DNA of 64,000 nt from Aquimonas sp044377145 (GCF_044377145.1 NZ_JBILJQ010000007.1:1-64000); one strand, 5' to 3'; shown: positions 43,733 through 53,015, numbered from the stretch's first letter. The notes: generated from the letters alone by a model not told the origin. Translations and numbers: made by a program.

Positions 43733-46700
43733 TCAACACGCCACCCGGTTGCGGCCGGAGCTCTTGGCTGCGTACAGCGCAGCGTCCGCCTGCGACAGCA
43801 TGCGGTCGTAGTCGACATGGCCCTCATGCGAGGCCAGACCAATGCTGATGGTGATGTGCAGGCCGGGCACCGCGGTGTCGAAGTCGAGTTTGTCGATGCC
43901 GGCGCGCATGCGCTCGCAGACACTGAGTGCGTCCGACAGTCGGGTGTTGGGCAGCAGCACGGCGAACTCCTCGCCGCCCCAGCGGGCGACGGTATCGATG
44001 TCGCGACACAGCTCGCGCATGCGCTCGGCCATCGTCTTGAGCACAGCATCGCCGACCGCATGCGAATGCTCGTCGTTGACCCGCTTGAAGTGATCGATGT
44101 CGACCAGCGCGACGCACAGCGGCTGGTCGGAGCGCTCCGCGCGCGCGAATTCGTAGGCCAGCAGCTCGTCGAGCGCGCGACGGTTGGCGAGGCCGGTCAG
44201 CGGGTCTTCGCGGGCCTGACGCGCGAAGGCTTCGGACTGTCGCTGCAGCTGTTCGAGCAGGCAGCTTTTCTCGCTGTCGGCGGCGATCAGGCGCTCGGTC
44301 TGGGTGCTGAGCGCACGGGTGCGCTCTTCGACCAGCTCGAGCAGCCGCGCTTCGCGCTGCCGCAGGCGTCGCAGCCGATGCTGCACCATGCTGAAGATCA
44401 GCAGCGAAAGCAGCAGGCCGAAGGCGGCGCGGGTGCTCCAGCGCTGCCACCAGAGCGGTGCGATCTGCAGGCTCAGCCGCGCAGCCTGCGGGTTCCATTG
44501 GCCGCTGGTGTGCGCGGCTTGAACATGCAGAACGTAGTTGCCTGGGCCCAGGTTGGTGAACGCGGCAGTGCCCTGCGCGCCGCGTTCGATCCAATCGCGG
44601 TCGAAGCCCTCCAGACGATAGCGGTAGCGCACCCGCTGCGGCATTACAAAGGCCAGGCCGGCAAACGCGATTTCAATCCGGCTGGTGCCAGCGGGAATCA
44701 GGATCGTTGGCGTCAGCGCCAGCTCGCTGCCATCGGCCTGCACCGATTCGATCACTACCGGTGGTGTGCGCTGGGCGAAGTCCTCAAGCCGGCTCGGATC
44801 GATGTGAGCCGCGCCGAGTGCGGTGGCGACCCAGATCGAGCCATCCGCACGCAGCAGTGCCGACGGCCAGGAGCCGCCGTTGCACTGCGCACTCAGCATG
44901 CCGTCGGCCTCGGCGAACTGTTCGTAGCTCAGCTGGCTGCTCTGCCCGCTGGCCACCCTGTGCGCCTGCTCGCGGTCGATCCGAAGCACGCCGGCATTGC
45001 CAGCCAGCCACAGGCCGCCGGCGCCGTCGTCCGTGCTGCTGAAGAACTTTTCGAATGGCAGTCCGTTGGCATGGCCGAGGATACCCATCTGACGATCGCT
45101 GAGGCGCAGACGCAGCAAACCACGGTCGGTCGCGAGCCACAGCACGCCCGCGTCCCGATCCTCGCGCATGGAGTAGACCGATTCGGCGCCTGCGGCAGCC
45201 GCCAGGCTGATGGTCTCCATGCGCCCGGCATGCAGCCGCACCAGGCCCTTGCCGGTGCCCACCCAAAGCGCACCCGTGGAGTCATGCAGCAGACTGACGA
45301 TGAAGTTGTCGGGCAGTCCGTCGGTGACGTTGATTGCCGCCACGCGCCCCTCTCGAAGATGGGCCAGGCCCTGCGTGGTGCCCATCCACAGGCTTCCATC
45401 ACGATCCTCCAGCAGTGCGCGAACCTCGTTGGAAGGCAGGCCCTGGTCGATGCCGATTTGCTCGACCACCCGCCCGTGTTCGACGCGCATTACGCCTTCT
45501 GCATAGGTGCCGACCCAGAATCCCCCGCGTGCGGCGGGTGCCAAGCTCAGTACCGAAAGCTGGTCCAGGCTGTCCGCGGAATCCCAGACCTGCGCACTGC
45601 CATCAGCGCTTACGATGTTCAGCCCCCGGCTGGTGCCCACCAGCAGCCGGCCGTCGGGCAGTTCAAGCAGGCTGCGCACGAAATCGTCCGACAGCCCGTT
45701 GCGAAGGCTGACGCTGGAGAAGGGGGCGTCCCCAAGCCGCAGCAGGCCGCCATTGGTGCCGATCCACAGGCTGCCCTCGCGGTCCTCGAACAGATCGAGC
45801 ACGCGGCTGTTGGGCAGGCCGGCGCGGGTATCGAGTTGTTCGAGGCCGAGCGGGCTGCGGCGAAACAGTCCTTGATTGATCGTGCCCATCCACAGGTCGC
45901 CGCGGCGGTCGATCAGCAGGCTGGCGATCGCATCAGTGGCGAGCTCCGGTTCGCGCGCGACGAAGCTGAGATCAGGGTCGGCAGCGGCGGCCAGCGGCTG
46001 CACCGATACGTACAGACCGCGTTCGGTGCCGGCCAGCAGGTGGCCCCCGGCGTCGGTCAGCAGGGACAGCACGCGTGCGCTGCCCAGCCGACCGCTGCGA
46101 TCGGGCGCGGGCACCAGTTGATCGTCGACGATCCGTTTCAGCCCGTGCGAGCTGCCGACCCAGATCCGGCCCAGGCGATCCTCCAGCAGGGCGTGCACCC
46201 GGCCGCCGCCGGAATCTGGGTCGACCGCGAAGTACTGGCGCCGGCCCTCGGGGTCGATCTGCATCAGGCCGCCGTTGGACATTCCGGCCCAGAGGCTGCC
46301 GTTGCGATCGCGCAGCAGCCGGTTGATCAGGGTGGGGGCTTGCGGCAGCGGGCTCCACACGCCGTCTCTGTAGCGCGACATTCCGCCGCGCGCACCGGCG
46401 ATCAGCAGGCTGCCGTCGGCTTCGACGTACAGGCCATGGATGCCGGAATCCGGCAGCTCGGGTATTAAGCGCCGATCGAAGGTGCGGAAGCCGTGACCGC
46501 TGTAGCGTGAGACGCCTTCCCAGGTGCCGATCCACAGGTAGCCATCGGCGGTCTGGGTGATCGCATTGACGCTGTTGTGCGGCAGGCCTTCGCGGGTGGT
46601 CCAGGTTTCCTGGAAATACTGGTCCAGCGGTTTGCGCTCAGCCGCCGCCAGCGGACGCAGTACAGCGGCCAGTGCCAGCGCTACAAGCAGGAAGACGCGC

Positions 46701-46747
46701 AGGTGAGTCTGGCTGGGTGTGCCGACGTTGGGCGCTGCTGCGGTCAA
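43733..46747 (-). CDS. Periplasmic Reg_prop/Y_Y_Y sensor diguanylate cyclase
   Basis: A 1004-aa membrane protein. A signal anchor (about 17-36) is followed by repeated two-component-regulator propeller units (for example TWTTREGLPHNSVNAITQ, DGSLWIGTNGGLLRL, DGSLWMGTTQGLAHL) to about 680, forming a periplasmic 14-bladed-type double propeller. A Y_Y_Y domain (about 690-765) and one transmembrane helix (about 772-794) follow. The C-terminus has a short coiled coil and a GGDEF domain with active GGEEF (924-928). Such receptors sense extracellular glycans or their breakdown products. The rhamnogalacturonan lyase elsewhere in the window makes a polysaccharide link thinkable but unproven. Start is TTG without a good ribosome-binding site, so a slightly different start is possible. 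Confidence 0.9.
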   Translation of the reverse strand: MTAAAPNVGTPSQTHLRVFLLVALALAAVLRPLAAAERKPLDQYFQETWTTREGLPHNSVNAITQTADGYLWIGTWEGVSRYSGHGFRTFDRRLIPELPDSGIHGLYVEADGSLLIAGARGGMSRYRDGVWSPLPQAPTLINRLLRDRNGSLWAGMSNGGLMQIDPEGRRQYFAVDPDSGGGRVHALLEDRLGRIWVGSSHGLKRIVDDQLVPAPDRSGRLGSARVLSLLTDAGGHLLAGTERGLYVSVQPLAAAADPDLSFVAREPELATDAIASLLIDRRGDLWMGTINQGLFRRSPLGLEQLDTRAGLPNSRVLDLFEDREGSLWIGTNGGLLRLGDAPFSSVSLRNGLSDDFVRSLLELPDGRLLVGTSRGLNIVSADGSAQVWDSADSLDQLSVLSLAPAARGGFWVGTYAEGVMRVEHGRVVEQIGIDQGLPSNEVRALLEDRDGSLWMGTTQGLAHLREGRVAAINVTDGLPDNFIVSLLHDSTGALWVGTGKGLVRLHAGRMETISLAAAAGAESVYSMREDRDAGVLWLATDRGLLRLRLSDRQMGILGHANGLPFEKFFSSTDDGAGGLWLAGNAGVLRIDREQAHRVASGQSSQLSYEQFAEADGMLSAQCNGGSWPSALLRADGSIWVATALGAAHIDPSRLEDFAQRTPPVVIESVQADGSELALTPTILIPAGTSRIEIAFAGLAFVMPQRVRYRYRLEGFDRDWIERGAQGTAAFTNLGPGNYVLHVQAAHTSGQWNPQAARLSLQIAPLWWQRWSTRAAFGLLLSLLIFSMVQHRLRRLRQREARLLELVEERTRALSTQTERLIAADSEKSCLLEQLQRQSEAFARQAREDPLTGLANRRALDELLAYEFARAERSDQPLCVALVDIDHFKRVNDEHSHAVGDAVLKTMAERMRELCRDIDTVARWGGEEFAVLLPNTRLSDALSVCERMRAGIDKLDFDTAVPGLHITISIGLASHEGHVDYDRMLSQADAALYAAKSSGRNRVAC

Positions 46748-46794
46748 GGAATGGGGCCGCGACGGGAAACCATTCAGCCGTATGCAAGACCTGC

Positions 46795-46822
46795 ACCGTC
46801 AGCCCGGCGAGCGGCTGACGGT
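46795..46822 (-). terminator. Terminator-like hairpin after ilvE
   Basis: A perfect 10-bp stem (ACCGTCAGCC/GGCTGACGGT) with an 8-nt loop lies 18 nt past the ilvE stop codon. There is no T tract. Confidence 0.5.
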
Positions 46823-46839
46823 GTCGTTGTCAAACGTTC

Positions 46840-47763
46840 TCAGCCGATTGCTTCGAGCCAGCCGTAGCGGTCCGGGGTGCGGCCGTCGAACAGGCCGAAG
46901 AACAGCTCCTGCATGCGCTGGGTCAGCGGCCCCGGTTTGCCGGCGCCGACCGGCTTGCCGTCGACGCTGCGGATCGGAGTGATCTCGGCGGCCGTGCCGC
47001 ACATGAACAGTTCGTCGCAGAGGTACAGATACTCGCGCGGCATGTCGCGCTCCACCACTTCGATGCCGTGGTCGCGGGCCAGGGTCATCAGGCTGTGGCG
47101 GGTGATGCCGTTGAGAATCGCGGCCGAGGCCGGGGTGGTGTGCAGGGCGCCGTTGAAGACCAGGAACAGGTTCTCCCCGGCGCCCTCGCTGAGCAGGCCG
47201 GTCGAGGCCAGGGCGATGCCTTCGCCGAAGCCGAGCCGGCGCGCCTCACGCGCGATCAACTGGCCCGAAAGATAGTTGCCGCCGGCCTTGGCGCCGGTCG
47301 GGATGGTGTTGGGCGCCATCCGCTGCCAGCTCGACACGCAGGCATCGATGCCCTGCTCCAGCACACCGGCACCGAGGTAGGCGCCCATGTTCCAGGCGGC
47401 GATGGCGACATCGGTGGGGCAGTCGGCCGACAGCCCGAACCCGCCCAGGCCGCGGTAGGCGATCGGGCGCAGGTAGCCCTTGCCGAGGCCGTTGCGCTTC
47501 AGCACTTCGCGGCTGGCCGCGCACAGGGTTGCCAGGTCGAACGGCATCGGGATGTCGTAGATCTTGGCCGAGTGGAACAGCCGGGTCAGATGGTCGGTGA
47601 GGCGGAAGATCGCCGGGCCGTTCGGGGTTTCGTAGCTGCGGATGCCCTCGAACACCGAGGAGCCGTAGTGCAGCGCGTGCGCCATCACATGGGTGGTGGC
47701 CTCCGCCCAGGGCTTGATCTGCCCGTTCTGCCAGATGAATTCGGGATAGGTGGGTGTGCTCAT
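46840..47763 (-). CDS. ilvE: Branched-chain amino acid aminotransferase
   Basis: A 307-aa fold-type IV PLP enzyme that transfers the amino group between glutamate and the 2-oxoacids of leucine, isoleucine and valine. The N-terminus contains HALHYGSSVFEGIRSY, the PLP-binding lysine is Lys159 in IPTGAKAGGNY, and EGAGENLFLV and FMCGTAAEITPI are standard cofactor- and substrate-binding blocks. Length is that of the family. The start at MSTPTYPEF leaves a 100-nt gap to yraN upstream. The gene is probably transcribed with or just after the yraN-lpoA block, but no link in function is expected. Confidence 0.95.
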   Translation of the reverse strand: MSTPTYPEFIWQNGQIKPWAEATTHVMAHALHYGSSVFEGIRSYETPNGPAIFRLTDHLTRLFHSAKIYDIPMPFDLATLCAASREVLKRNGLGKGYLRPIAYRGLGGFGLSADCPTDVAIAAWNMGAYLGAGVLEQGIDACVSSWQRMAPNTIPTGAKAGGNYLSGQLIAREARRLGFGEGIALASTGLLSEGAGENLFLVFNGALHTTPASAAILNGITRHSLMTLARDHGIEVVERDMPREYLYLCDELFMCGTAAEITPIRSVDGKPVGAGKPGPLTQRMQELFFGLFDGRTPDRYGWLEAIG

Positions 47764-47863
47764 AGGGGCGGCCGCCGCGGTTTGGGAAGGACTGCCCGCG
47801 ATGATGCGCGAGCGTCGGCGCAGGCGGCAAGGCGCATTGGTCAAGCGCGCTGGCGGGGGAGTA

Positions 47864-48226
47864 TCAGCCGTCGAAGTAGAACGCGTTGCGCAGCCAGTCG
47901 ATGCTGGCCTCGCCTTCGATCGCCAGCACATCGAACCGGCACGGCCGCTGCGCCAGCGCCGGATGGGCGGCCAGAAAGGCCTGCGCAGCCAGCAGCAGCT
48001 TGTGCTGCTTGGACGGGCTGATCGACGCCGCTGCGCCGCCGTGGCTGCCGCTGCGTCGATAGCGCACTTCGACGAACACCAGCACCTCGCCATGGTCCAT
48101 CACCAGGTCGAGCTCGCCGTAGCGATAGCGCACATTGGCCGCGCGCAGCTTCAGCCCGGCCGTCTGCAGATGGCGCAGGGCCTGGGCTTCGCGGCGCTGG
48201 CCCTCAGCGGAAGGCGCTGCCGGCAT
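47864..48226 (-). CDS. yraN: YraN family (UPF0102) nuclease-like protein
   Basis: A 120-aa protein of the UPF0102 family with a restriction-endonuclease-like core: RYRYGELDLVMDHGEVLVFVEVRYR holds the E...D...ExR acidic residues. Family members are small, conserved and of uncertain role, possibly in DNA or RNA processing. The start at MPAAPSAEG overlaps the 3' end of lpoA by 23 nt, as in many gammaproteobacteria, indicating tight co-transcription. Confidence 0.93.
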   Translation of the reverse strand: MPAAPSAEGQRREAQALRHLQTAGLKLRAANVRYRYGELDLVMDHGEVLVFVEVRYRRSGSHGGAAASISPSKQHKLLLAAQAFLAAHPALAQRPCRFDVLAIEGEASIDWLRNAFYFDG

Positions 48227-50006
48227 CGAAGCCGCCGCTGGACTCACGACCCGGCACCGGCCGCACCCGTGCGCCCTCGAAGCGACCCCAGCCGGGGCTG
48301 CGCAGGATCTGGCCGAAGTCGTCCAGGCTGAGGCTGCCAGTGGCGCCATCGATCGCCGTACCGGGCATCCGTGACATCGCCGGCAGGGCGGCCAGCACCC
48401 GATAGGCATCGATGCCGAACGCGAACAGGCGCGCCGATGCGCCGCGCGCGGAACCCAGCGCGCGGCTGTCGTCGGGCACCGGCAGGCCGGTGATGCGGGT
48501 GCCGATCATCCACGGCAGATCGGTGAATTCGATGCCGTCGAAGTCGCGGTCCATGCGCACGCTGCCCTCGGCGGGACGGATCTGCGAGGTGGCCAGCAGG
48601 GGCCGATCGAAGATGCCGGCGATGCGCAGCTGCGGCACCAGCAGGCGCGCCTGCTCGAAGCGCATCGCCAGATAGAACGCATCGGCGTCGACGCTGAGCG
48701 CGCCGACGGTGGCGCCGGCGTCCGGCGCGCCTTCCGAATCGCCTTCCGGCGCGGCGCGCATGCCGGCACTGTTGATCGCCTGACGGATTGCACCGGAGTA
48801 GTCGGGGCTGCCCTGCGGCGGCGTGATCTCGGCAGCGACGATGCCGCCACCGCGGGCGAACGCCGGCAGCAGGGCCGACAGCACGCGGCGCGCATGCTCG
48901 TCGCCGCCGTTGGCGATGATGATGCGCCGGTAGCCCAGCGCCAGCAGGCGCTCGGCAGCGGCGTTGCCTTCGTCTTCAGGGCTCAGGGCGAAGCTCTGGC
49001 TGCCCGGCGGCGGTGTCACCGTGCCGCGGTTCAAGGCCAGCAGCGGCACCTGCAGAGTGCCCAGCTCGAACAGCGCGCCGACCGCCTCGCGCGACAGCGG
49101 CCCGACCACGCGATCCACGCCATCGGCAGCGGCATTGCGGTAGGCCTGCAGGCTTTGCTCGACGCTTTCGCCGGCGTCGTAGAACACCAGCTCCGGGCGT
49201 TCGCCGGTGTCGCTGAAATACGCGCTCATGAAGCCATCGCGAACCGCCTCACCGGCGGCGGCGAGGGGCCCACTGCGCGGCAACAGCAGGGCGACACGGC
49301 GCGCACGACTGCCGCTGTCGCCGCGGCTGCCGTCGCCGCTGGCATTGGGCATCGCCAGGCCAAGTGCGCGCAGCTGGCGCGCGGCGTGGTCGTACAGTGG
49401 CGCGCTGCGAGTCAGCCGGCTGCTGGCGCGCTGCAGGTCGGCCGGACGCAGCTGACCCAGCAGAGACACGATCGCTTCAGTGTTCTCGGTGCGCTCGGCC
49501 GGCGCCAGATAGGCCTCCAGCGCGGCACGCTCCTGGGCCGCCTCAAACGCCTGATCCAGCCCCGCATGCGCCTGGGCGCGCAGGAAGTGCACGCGATCGC
49601 GCTGGTTCTCGGGCCACTGCTCGGCGGGTGCAGCGAGCACGTCGAGGGCGCGCTGCGGCTGCCGGTCGAGCACGGCCAGCTCGGCGCGCAGCAGGTTCAA
49701 GCGCTGCAGTTCGTCGGGCTGCAGGCGACGTTCGCCGATGACCTCGACCAAGGCGCGCGCCTGTTCGATCTGACCGTCCTCGCGCCAGGCTTCGGCCGCG
49801 CGCAAGGTCAGCGCGTCGCGCTGCGAGCGGCTGCGCTGGCCGGCATCGAGAAACGCCTGCGCGGCGGCCGGGAAGTCTCCTTCGGCATACAGGCGCTCGG
49901 CCATCTGCACCTCCGGCGAGGGGCCGGAGCGAGTCGGCAGGCTGTCGCAGGCGCTTGTCATCAGGGCCAGCAGCAGCGCGCAGAGCAGGGGACGGAAGCA
50001 GGTCAT
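48204..50006 (-). CDS. lpoA: LppC/LpoA-family penicillin-binding protein activator lipoprotein
   Basis: A 600-aa outer-membrane lipoprotein: the signal ends at LMTSAC (Cys20). The N-terminal half (about 30-255) is a TPR-like helical domain. The C-terminal half (about 275-600) is a periplasmic-binding-protein-like domain with RRVALLLPRSGPLAAAGEAVRDGF and VDRVVGPLSREAVGAL. In enteric bacteria LpoA stimulates PBP1A; in this lineage the family is often annotated only as penicillin-binding protein activator. It lies upstream of, and overlaps, yraN, and is divergent from rsmI, with a repeat-filled 219-nt gap between. Confidence 0.9.
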   Translation of the reverse strand: MTCFRPLLCALLLALMTSACDSLPTRSGPSPEVQMAERLYAEGDFPAAAQAFLDAGQRSRSQRDALTLRAAEAWREDGQIEQARALVEVIGERRLQPDELQRLNLLRAELAVLDRQPQRALDVLAAPAEQWPENQRDRVHFLRAQAHAGLDQAFEAAQERAALEAYLAPAERTENTEAIVSLLGQLRPADLQRASSRLTRSAPLYDHAARQLRALGLAMPNASGDGSRGDSGSRARRVALLLPRSGPLAAAGEAVRDGFMSAYFSDTGERPELVFYDAGESVEQSLQAYRNAAADGVDRVVGPLSREAVGALFELGTLQVPLLALNRGTVTPPPGSQSFALSPEDEGNAAAERLLALGYRRIIIANGGDEHARRVLSALLPAFARGGGIVAAEITPPQGSPDYSGAIRQAINSAGMRAAPEGDSEGAPDAGATVGALSVDADAFYLAMRFEQARLLVPQLRIAGIFDRPLLATSQIRPAEGSVRMDRDFDGIEFTDLPWMIGTRITGLPVPDDSRALGSARGASARLFAFGIDAYRVLAALPAMSRMPGTAIDGATGSLSLDDFGQILRSPGWGRFEGARVRPVPGRESSGGFDAGSAFR

Positions 50007-50062
50007 AGGCAGGCCGAACCGTGTTTTGGACAGGCGCGCAGTGTAGTGCCTTGGGTTGGGGG

Positions 50063-50200
50063 CGGGGATTCGGGATTGGGGAATCGGGAATCGGGATCGC
50101 GCAGGTCCCCGCCAGTTTTGTTGCCGCGCCCAAACGATCCAGTCGGCTGCACGCGGCGGCAGCGGCCGTTCATTCCCCACTCCCAAATTCCCAATCCCGC
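50063..50200. repeat. Inverted pair of GGGAATC-type repeat arms
   Basis: A forward arm (50063-50097, GGGATT/GGGAATC units) and an inverted arm (50171-50200, TTCCCAA/ATTCCCC units) enclose about 73 nt of unrelated sequence. The layout copies the one at 13401-13585, whose spacer sequence is different, so the arms rather than the spacer are the conserved part. It fills most of the divergent lpoA-rsmI gap. Confidence 0.75.
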
Positions 50201-50225
50201 GTCCACGCGCCCTAGACTTCGCTCC

Positions 50226-51071
50226 ATGAGCACCTCACCCCCCGGCTGTCTCCACGTCGTCGCCACCCCGATCGGCAATCTTGATGATCTCTCGCCGCGC
50301 GCGCTGCGCTGCCTGGCCGAGGCCGACCTGATCTGCGCCGAAGACACCCGCCACAGCCAGCAGCTGCTGGCCGCCAAGGGCCTCAAGCGGCCATTGATGG
50401 CATTGCATGACCACAACGAGGAGTCGCAGATCGCGACCGTGCTGGAGCGCCTGCAGGCCGGTCAGCAGATCGCGCTGATCTCCGATGCCGGTACGCCGTT
50501 GATCAGTGATCCCGGCTTTCGGCTGGTGCGCGCAGCCCGCGCGGCCGGGTTGAAGGTCAGTCCGCTGCCGGGGCCGTCGGCGCTGATCGCGGCCTTGTCG
50601 GTGGCCGGGCTGCCGGCCGACCGCTTCGCCTTCGAGGGCTTCCTGCCGGCCAAGTCATCAGCGCGACGCGAGCGTCTGCAGGGGTTGCTGGCCGAGTCGC
50701 GCACGCTGGTGTTCTACGAATCCAGCCATCGCATTCTTGAATGCGTGCAGGACGCCGCCGCCGTGTTCGGTGCGCAGCGTCCGGCGGTGATCGCGCGCGA
50801 GCTGACCAAGCTGTTCGAAACCGTGCTCGACGGCGACCTGGGCCGTTTGATCAACGCGCTGCAGGCCGACCCCAACCAGCAGCGCGGCGAGTTCGTGCTG
50901 ATCATCGAAGGCGCACCGGAGGACGCCGATGCCGCGCTGCGTGAGGGCCAGCGGATCTTCGCCGCGCTGCGCGAGCATCTGCCGGCGTCGAAGGCGGCGC
51001 GGATTGCCGCAGAGCTGTCCGGCGCGCCGCGCAAGGTGCTGTATTCGGCGGTCACCGACGAGAGCGCGTAG
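50226..51071 (+). CDS. rsmI: 16S rRNA (cytidine1402-2'-O)-methyltransferase
   Basis: A 281-aa tetrapyrrole-methylase-fold enzyme that 2'-O-methylates C1402 of 16S rRNA in the ribosomal P site. Recognisable blocks are HVVATPIGNLDDLSPRA, AEDTRHSQQLL, ISDAGTPLISDPG, PLPGPSALIAALSVAGLP and FYESSHRI. Family length is normal. The ATG at 50226 follows the repeat region. It stops 12 nt before the RNase P RNA, the standard gammaproteobacterial arrangement. Confidence 0.97.
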   Translation: MSTSPPGCLHVVATPIGNLDDLSPRALRCLAEADLICAEDTRHSQQLLAAKGLKRPLMALHDHNEESQIATVLERLQAGQQIALISDAGTPLISDPGFRLVRAARAAGLKVSPLPGPSALIAALSVAGLPADRFAFEGFLPAKSSARRERLQGLLAESRTLVFYESSHRILECVQDAAAVFGAQRPAVIARELTKLFETVLDGDLGRLINALQADPNQQRGEFVLIIEGAPEDADAALREGQRIFAALREHLPASKAARIAAELSGAPRKVLYSAVTDESA

Positions 51072-51083
51072 ACTCCGCAGCGC

Positions 51084-51435
<352 letters not shown>

Positions 51436-51451
51436 GCACCTCTTATCGAGT

Positions 51452-51482
51452 CCCGACGGCGCACGTTTCGTGCGCCGTCGGG
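51452..51482 (+). terminator. Hairpin terminator after rnpB
   Basis: A perfect 14-bp stem with a TTT loop starts 17 nt after the rnpB 3' end. It lacks a T tract but is very stable, and its position fits the end of the RNase P transcript. Confidence 0.65.
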
Positions 51483-51513
51483 GTGCATGTGTGCGTTGCC
51501 TGCGTCGGCCGCC

Positions 51514-52062
51514 TCAGCGCCGGATTTCGAAGCCCGGATCGCGGCCCAGCCGATACGCCACCCGCAGCACTTTGCCTCTGCGGATCAAGCCCGGGTTCGA
51601 CAGGAATTTCGGACAGGTGAGACCCGACTCATAGTCACCCAGCACATCGATCGCGCTCGGCTCGATACAGGTCGTCAGCATCAGCTGCAGATCGGTCGGC
51701 AGCACATCGGGCATGCGCAAGGCTGGCAGGGGGATTCGGGTGGTGGCCGGCTCAAGCGCTGAGGGCAGCGCGGGCAGGCTGTCGCGTGAGAGCTCCAGCA
51801 AAGCGGTGGGTGCGATCCGCACGCGCGCTGCGAGCGGGTCGAACTCGAGCTCCGGGTGCGCCAGCGTCGCGAACGGGCCGCAGCCGGCGTACAACACATT
51901 CAAAGGTGATGCCCGGCGCATACGCTTGAGGATCACCGCGGCGAGCGCCCGCACGAAGGCGGCGGTGCGGGCGAAGTCGAGCGTGCAGCGCGCTGCTTCC
52001 TGTGCCGACAGCGCGACACCGGAGTCGAGCGCCGTGCGCTGTTCGCACCCGTTACGGCCAAG
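51514..52062 (-). pseudogene. Remnant of a SAM-dependent methyltransferase-like gene
   Basis: An open frame of about 182 codons. It enters from a stop codon at 52062 with no start nearby except GTG at 51954. Its first part carries a class-I methyltransferase-like core (LNVLYAGCGPFATLA), preceded by an LSAQEAARCTLDFARTAAFV helix. Directly after the glycine motif the sequence jumps to a C-terminal type region (EFDPLAARVRI ... YESGLTCPKFLSNPGL ... YRLGRDPGFE), as if about 100 residues of the Rossmann domain had been deleted. It is therefore probably non-functional. The reading depends on recalled family patterns, not on an alignment. Confidence 0.5.
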
Positions 52063-52200
52063 TCAGCCAGTTTCGCCCTGGTCCATTTCAGCGTCGCGTT
52101 CGCGGTCGGCTACGCCTTGACCGCTGATGCCGTGGTCGTTGGCGCGCTCGCCGTCGTCGAGCCGCTGTGCAACACGGTGGCCTATGACTTCCACGAGAAA
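52051..52200 (+). pseudogene. DUF2061 membrane-protein fragment without a start codon
   Basis: In frame with the downstream barrel gene, the sequence from about 52051 reads like an almost complete DUF2061 domain, with two short membrane helices: KSASFALVHFSVAFAVGYAL, then GALAVVEPLCNTVAY and FHEKVWERIEA. No ATG or GTG precedes it in a sensible place (the frame opens with GTT ACG GCC; a TTG lies only mid-domain at 52117), and no stop follows before the barrel protein. It abuts the methyltransferase remnant head to head, so this looks like a truncated gene at a rearrangement junction. Confidence 0.5.
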
Positions 52201-52401
52201 GTCTGGGAGCGCATCGAAGCATGCCGCGTGCTCAGCCCGCCGTTGTTGCGCCCGCTGCCGCTGCGATGTCGGCGGATGAACGCGCGCCCACTGCGGCAGC
52301 CGGTGAATCCGGGCCGTTCAGGCCAACGTCAATCGCCGCTCGCAAGACTCCGCCCCGCTGCCCCGATAGGCGGCCACGACAATCACACGGAGGTTCCACG
52401 C

Positions 52402-52965
52402 ATGAAGCGTTCCATCCTTGCACTCGGCCTGCTGGCCGCACTGCCCTTCGCTGCCACAGCCAGCGATCTTTCCTACAGCTACGTCGAAGGCGGCTACTCG
52501 CGCGTCAACGGCCTTGGCGCAAAAACCGACGGCTATGTTGTCAACGGCTCGATCGCGATTGGTGCGGGTTTTCACGCCTTCGGTGGCTACGAAGCCTTGG
52601 ACATCGATCGCGCCCGGGTCGACGCCGACAGCTGGAACCTCGGTTTCGGCTACGCGCATTCGCTGAATCAGAGCACCGATCTGGTGGCACGCCTGGGTTA
52701 CAGCAAGTTCGACCTGGCCGGCCCGTTGGGAATCAACCTGGATGGCGAGTCCTACTTCAGTGAAGTCGGCGTCCGCAGCCAGCTGGCTCCGCAGTTCGAG
52801 GGCTACATCTTCGCCGGCTACGAGCGTCCGGATGGCGGCGGTGGCGACAGCTATGGCCGCATCGGCGGCCAGTACAACATCAACAAGAGCTGGGGCCTGA
52901 TCGCTGACGTCAAGTTCGGTGATGGTGTCGAGCAATACTTCTTCGGTCCGCGCTTGAGCTTCTGA
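52402..52965 (+). CDS. Small outer-membrane beta-barrel protein
   Basis: A 187-aa exported protein. The signal peptide is MKRSILALGLLAALPFAATAS, and ACGGAGG lies eleven bases before the ATG. The mature part (about 166 residues) alternates hydrophobic and polar residues in eight likely strands (SYSYVEGGYSRV, IAIGAGFHAFGGYEA, SWNLGFGYAHSL, DLVARLGYSKFDL, YIFAGYERPD) and ends in Phe (RLSF), the outer-membrane assembly signal. It resembles OmpW/OmpA-like eight-stranded barrels of Lysobacterales with unknown role. A strong terminator follows. Confidence 0.8.
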   Translation: MKRSILALGLLAALPFAATASDLSYSYVEGGYSRVNGLGAKTDGYVVNGSIAIGAGFHAFGGYEALDIDRARVDADSWNLGFGYAHSLNQSTDLVARLGYSKFDLAGPLGINLDGESYFSEVGVRSQLAPQFEGYIFAGYERPDGGGGDSYGRIGGQYNINKSWGLIADVKFGDGVEQYFFGPRLSF

Positions 52966-52988
52966 AGCGACCGCAGTTCGTAGTCCCA

Positions 52989-53015
52989 CAACGCCCGGCC
53001 CTGTGCCGGGCGTTG
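52989..53015 (+). terminator. Rho-independent terminator of the barrel gene
   Basis: A perfect 11-bp stem (CAACGCCCGGC/GCCGGGCGTTG) with a 5-nt loop is followed by the T-rich TCGTTTGTGTGTTTG. The rest of the 322-nt gap before sucC shows no further feature. Confidence 0.85.
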
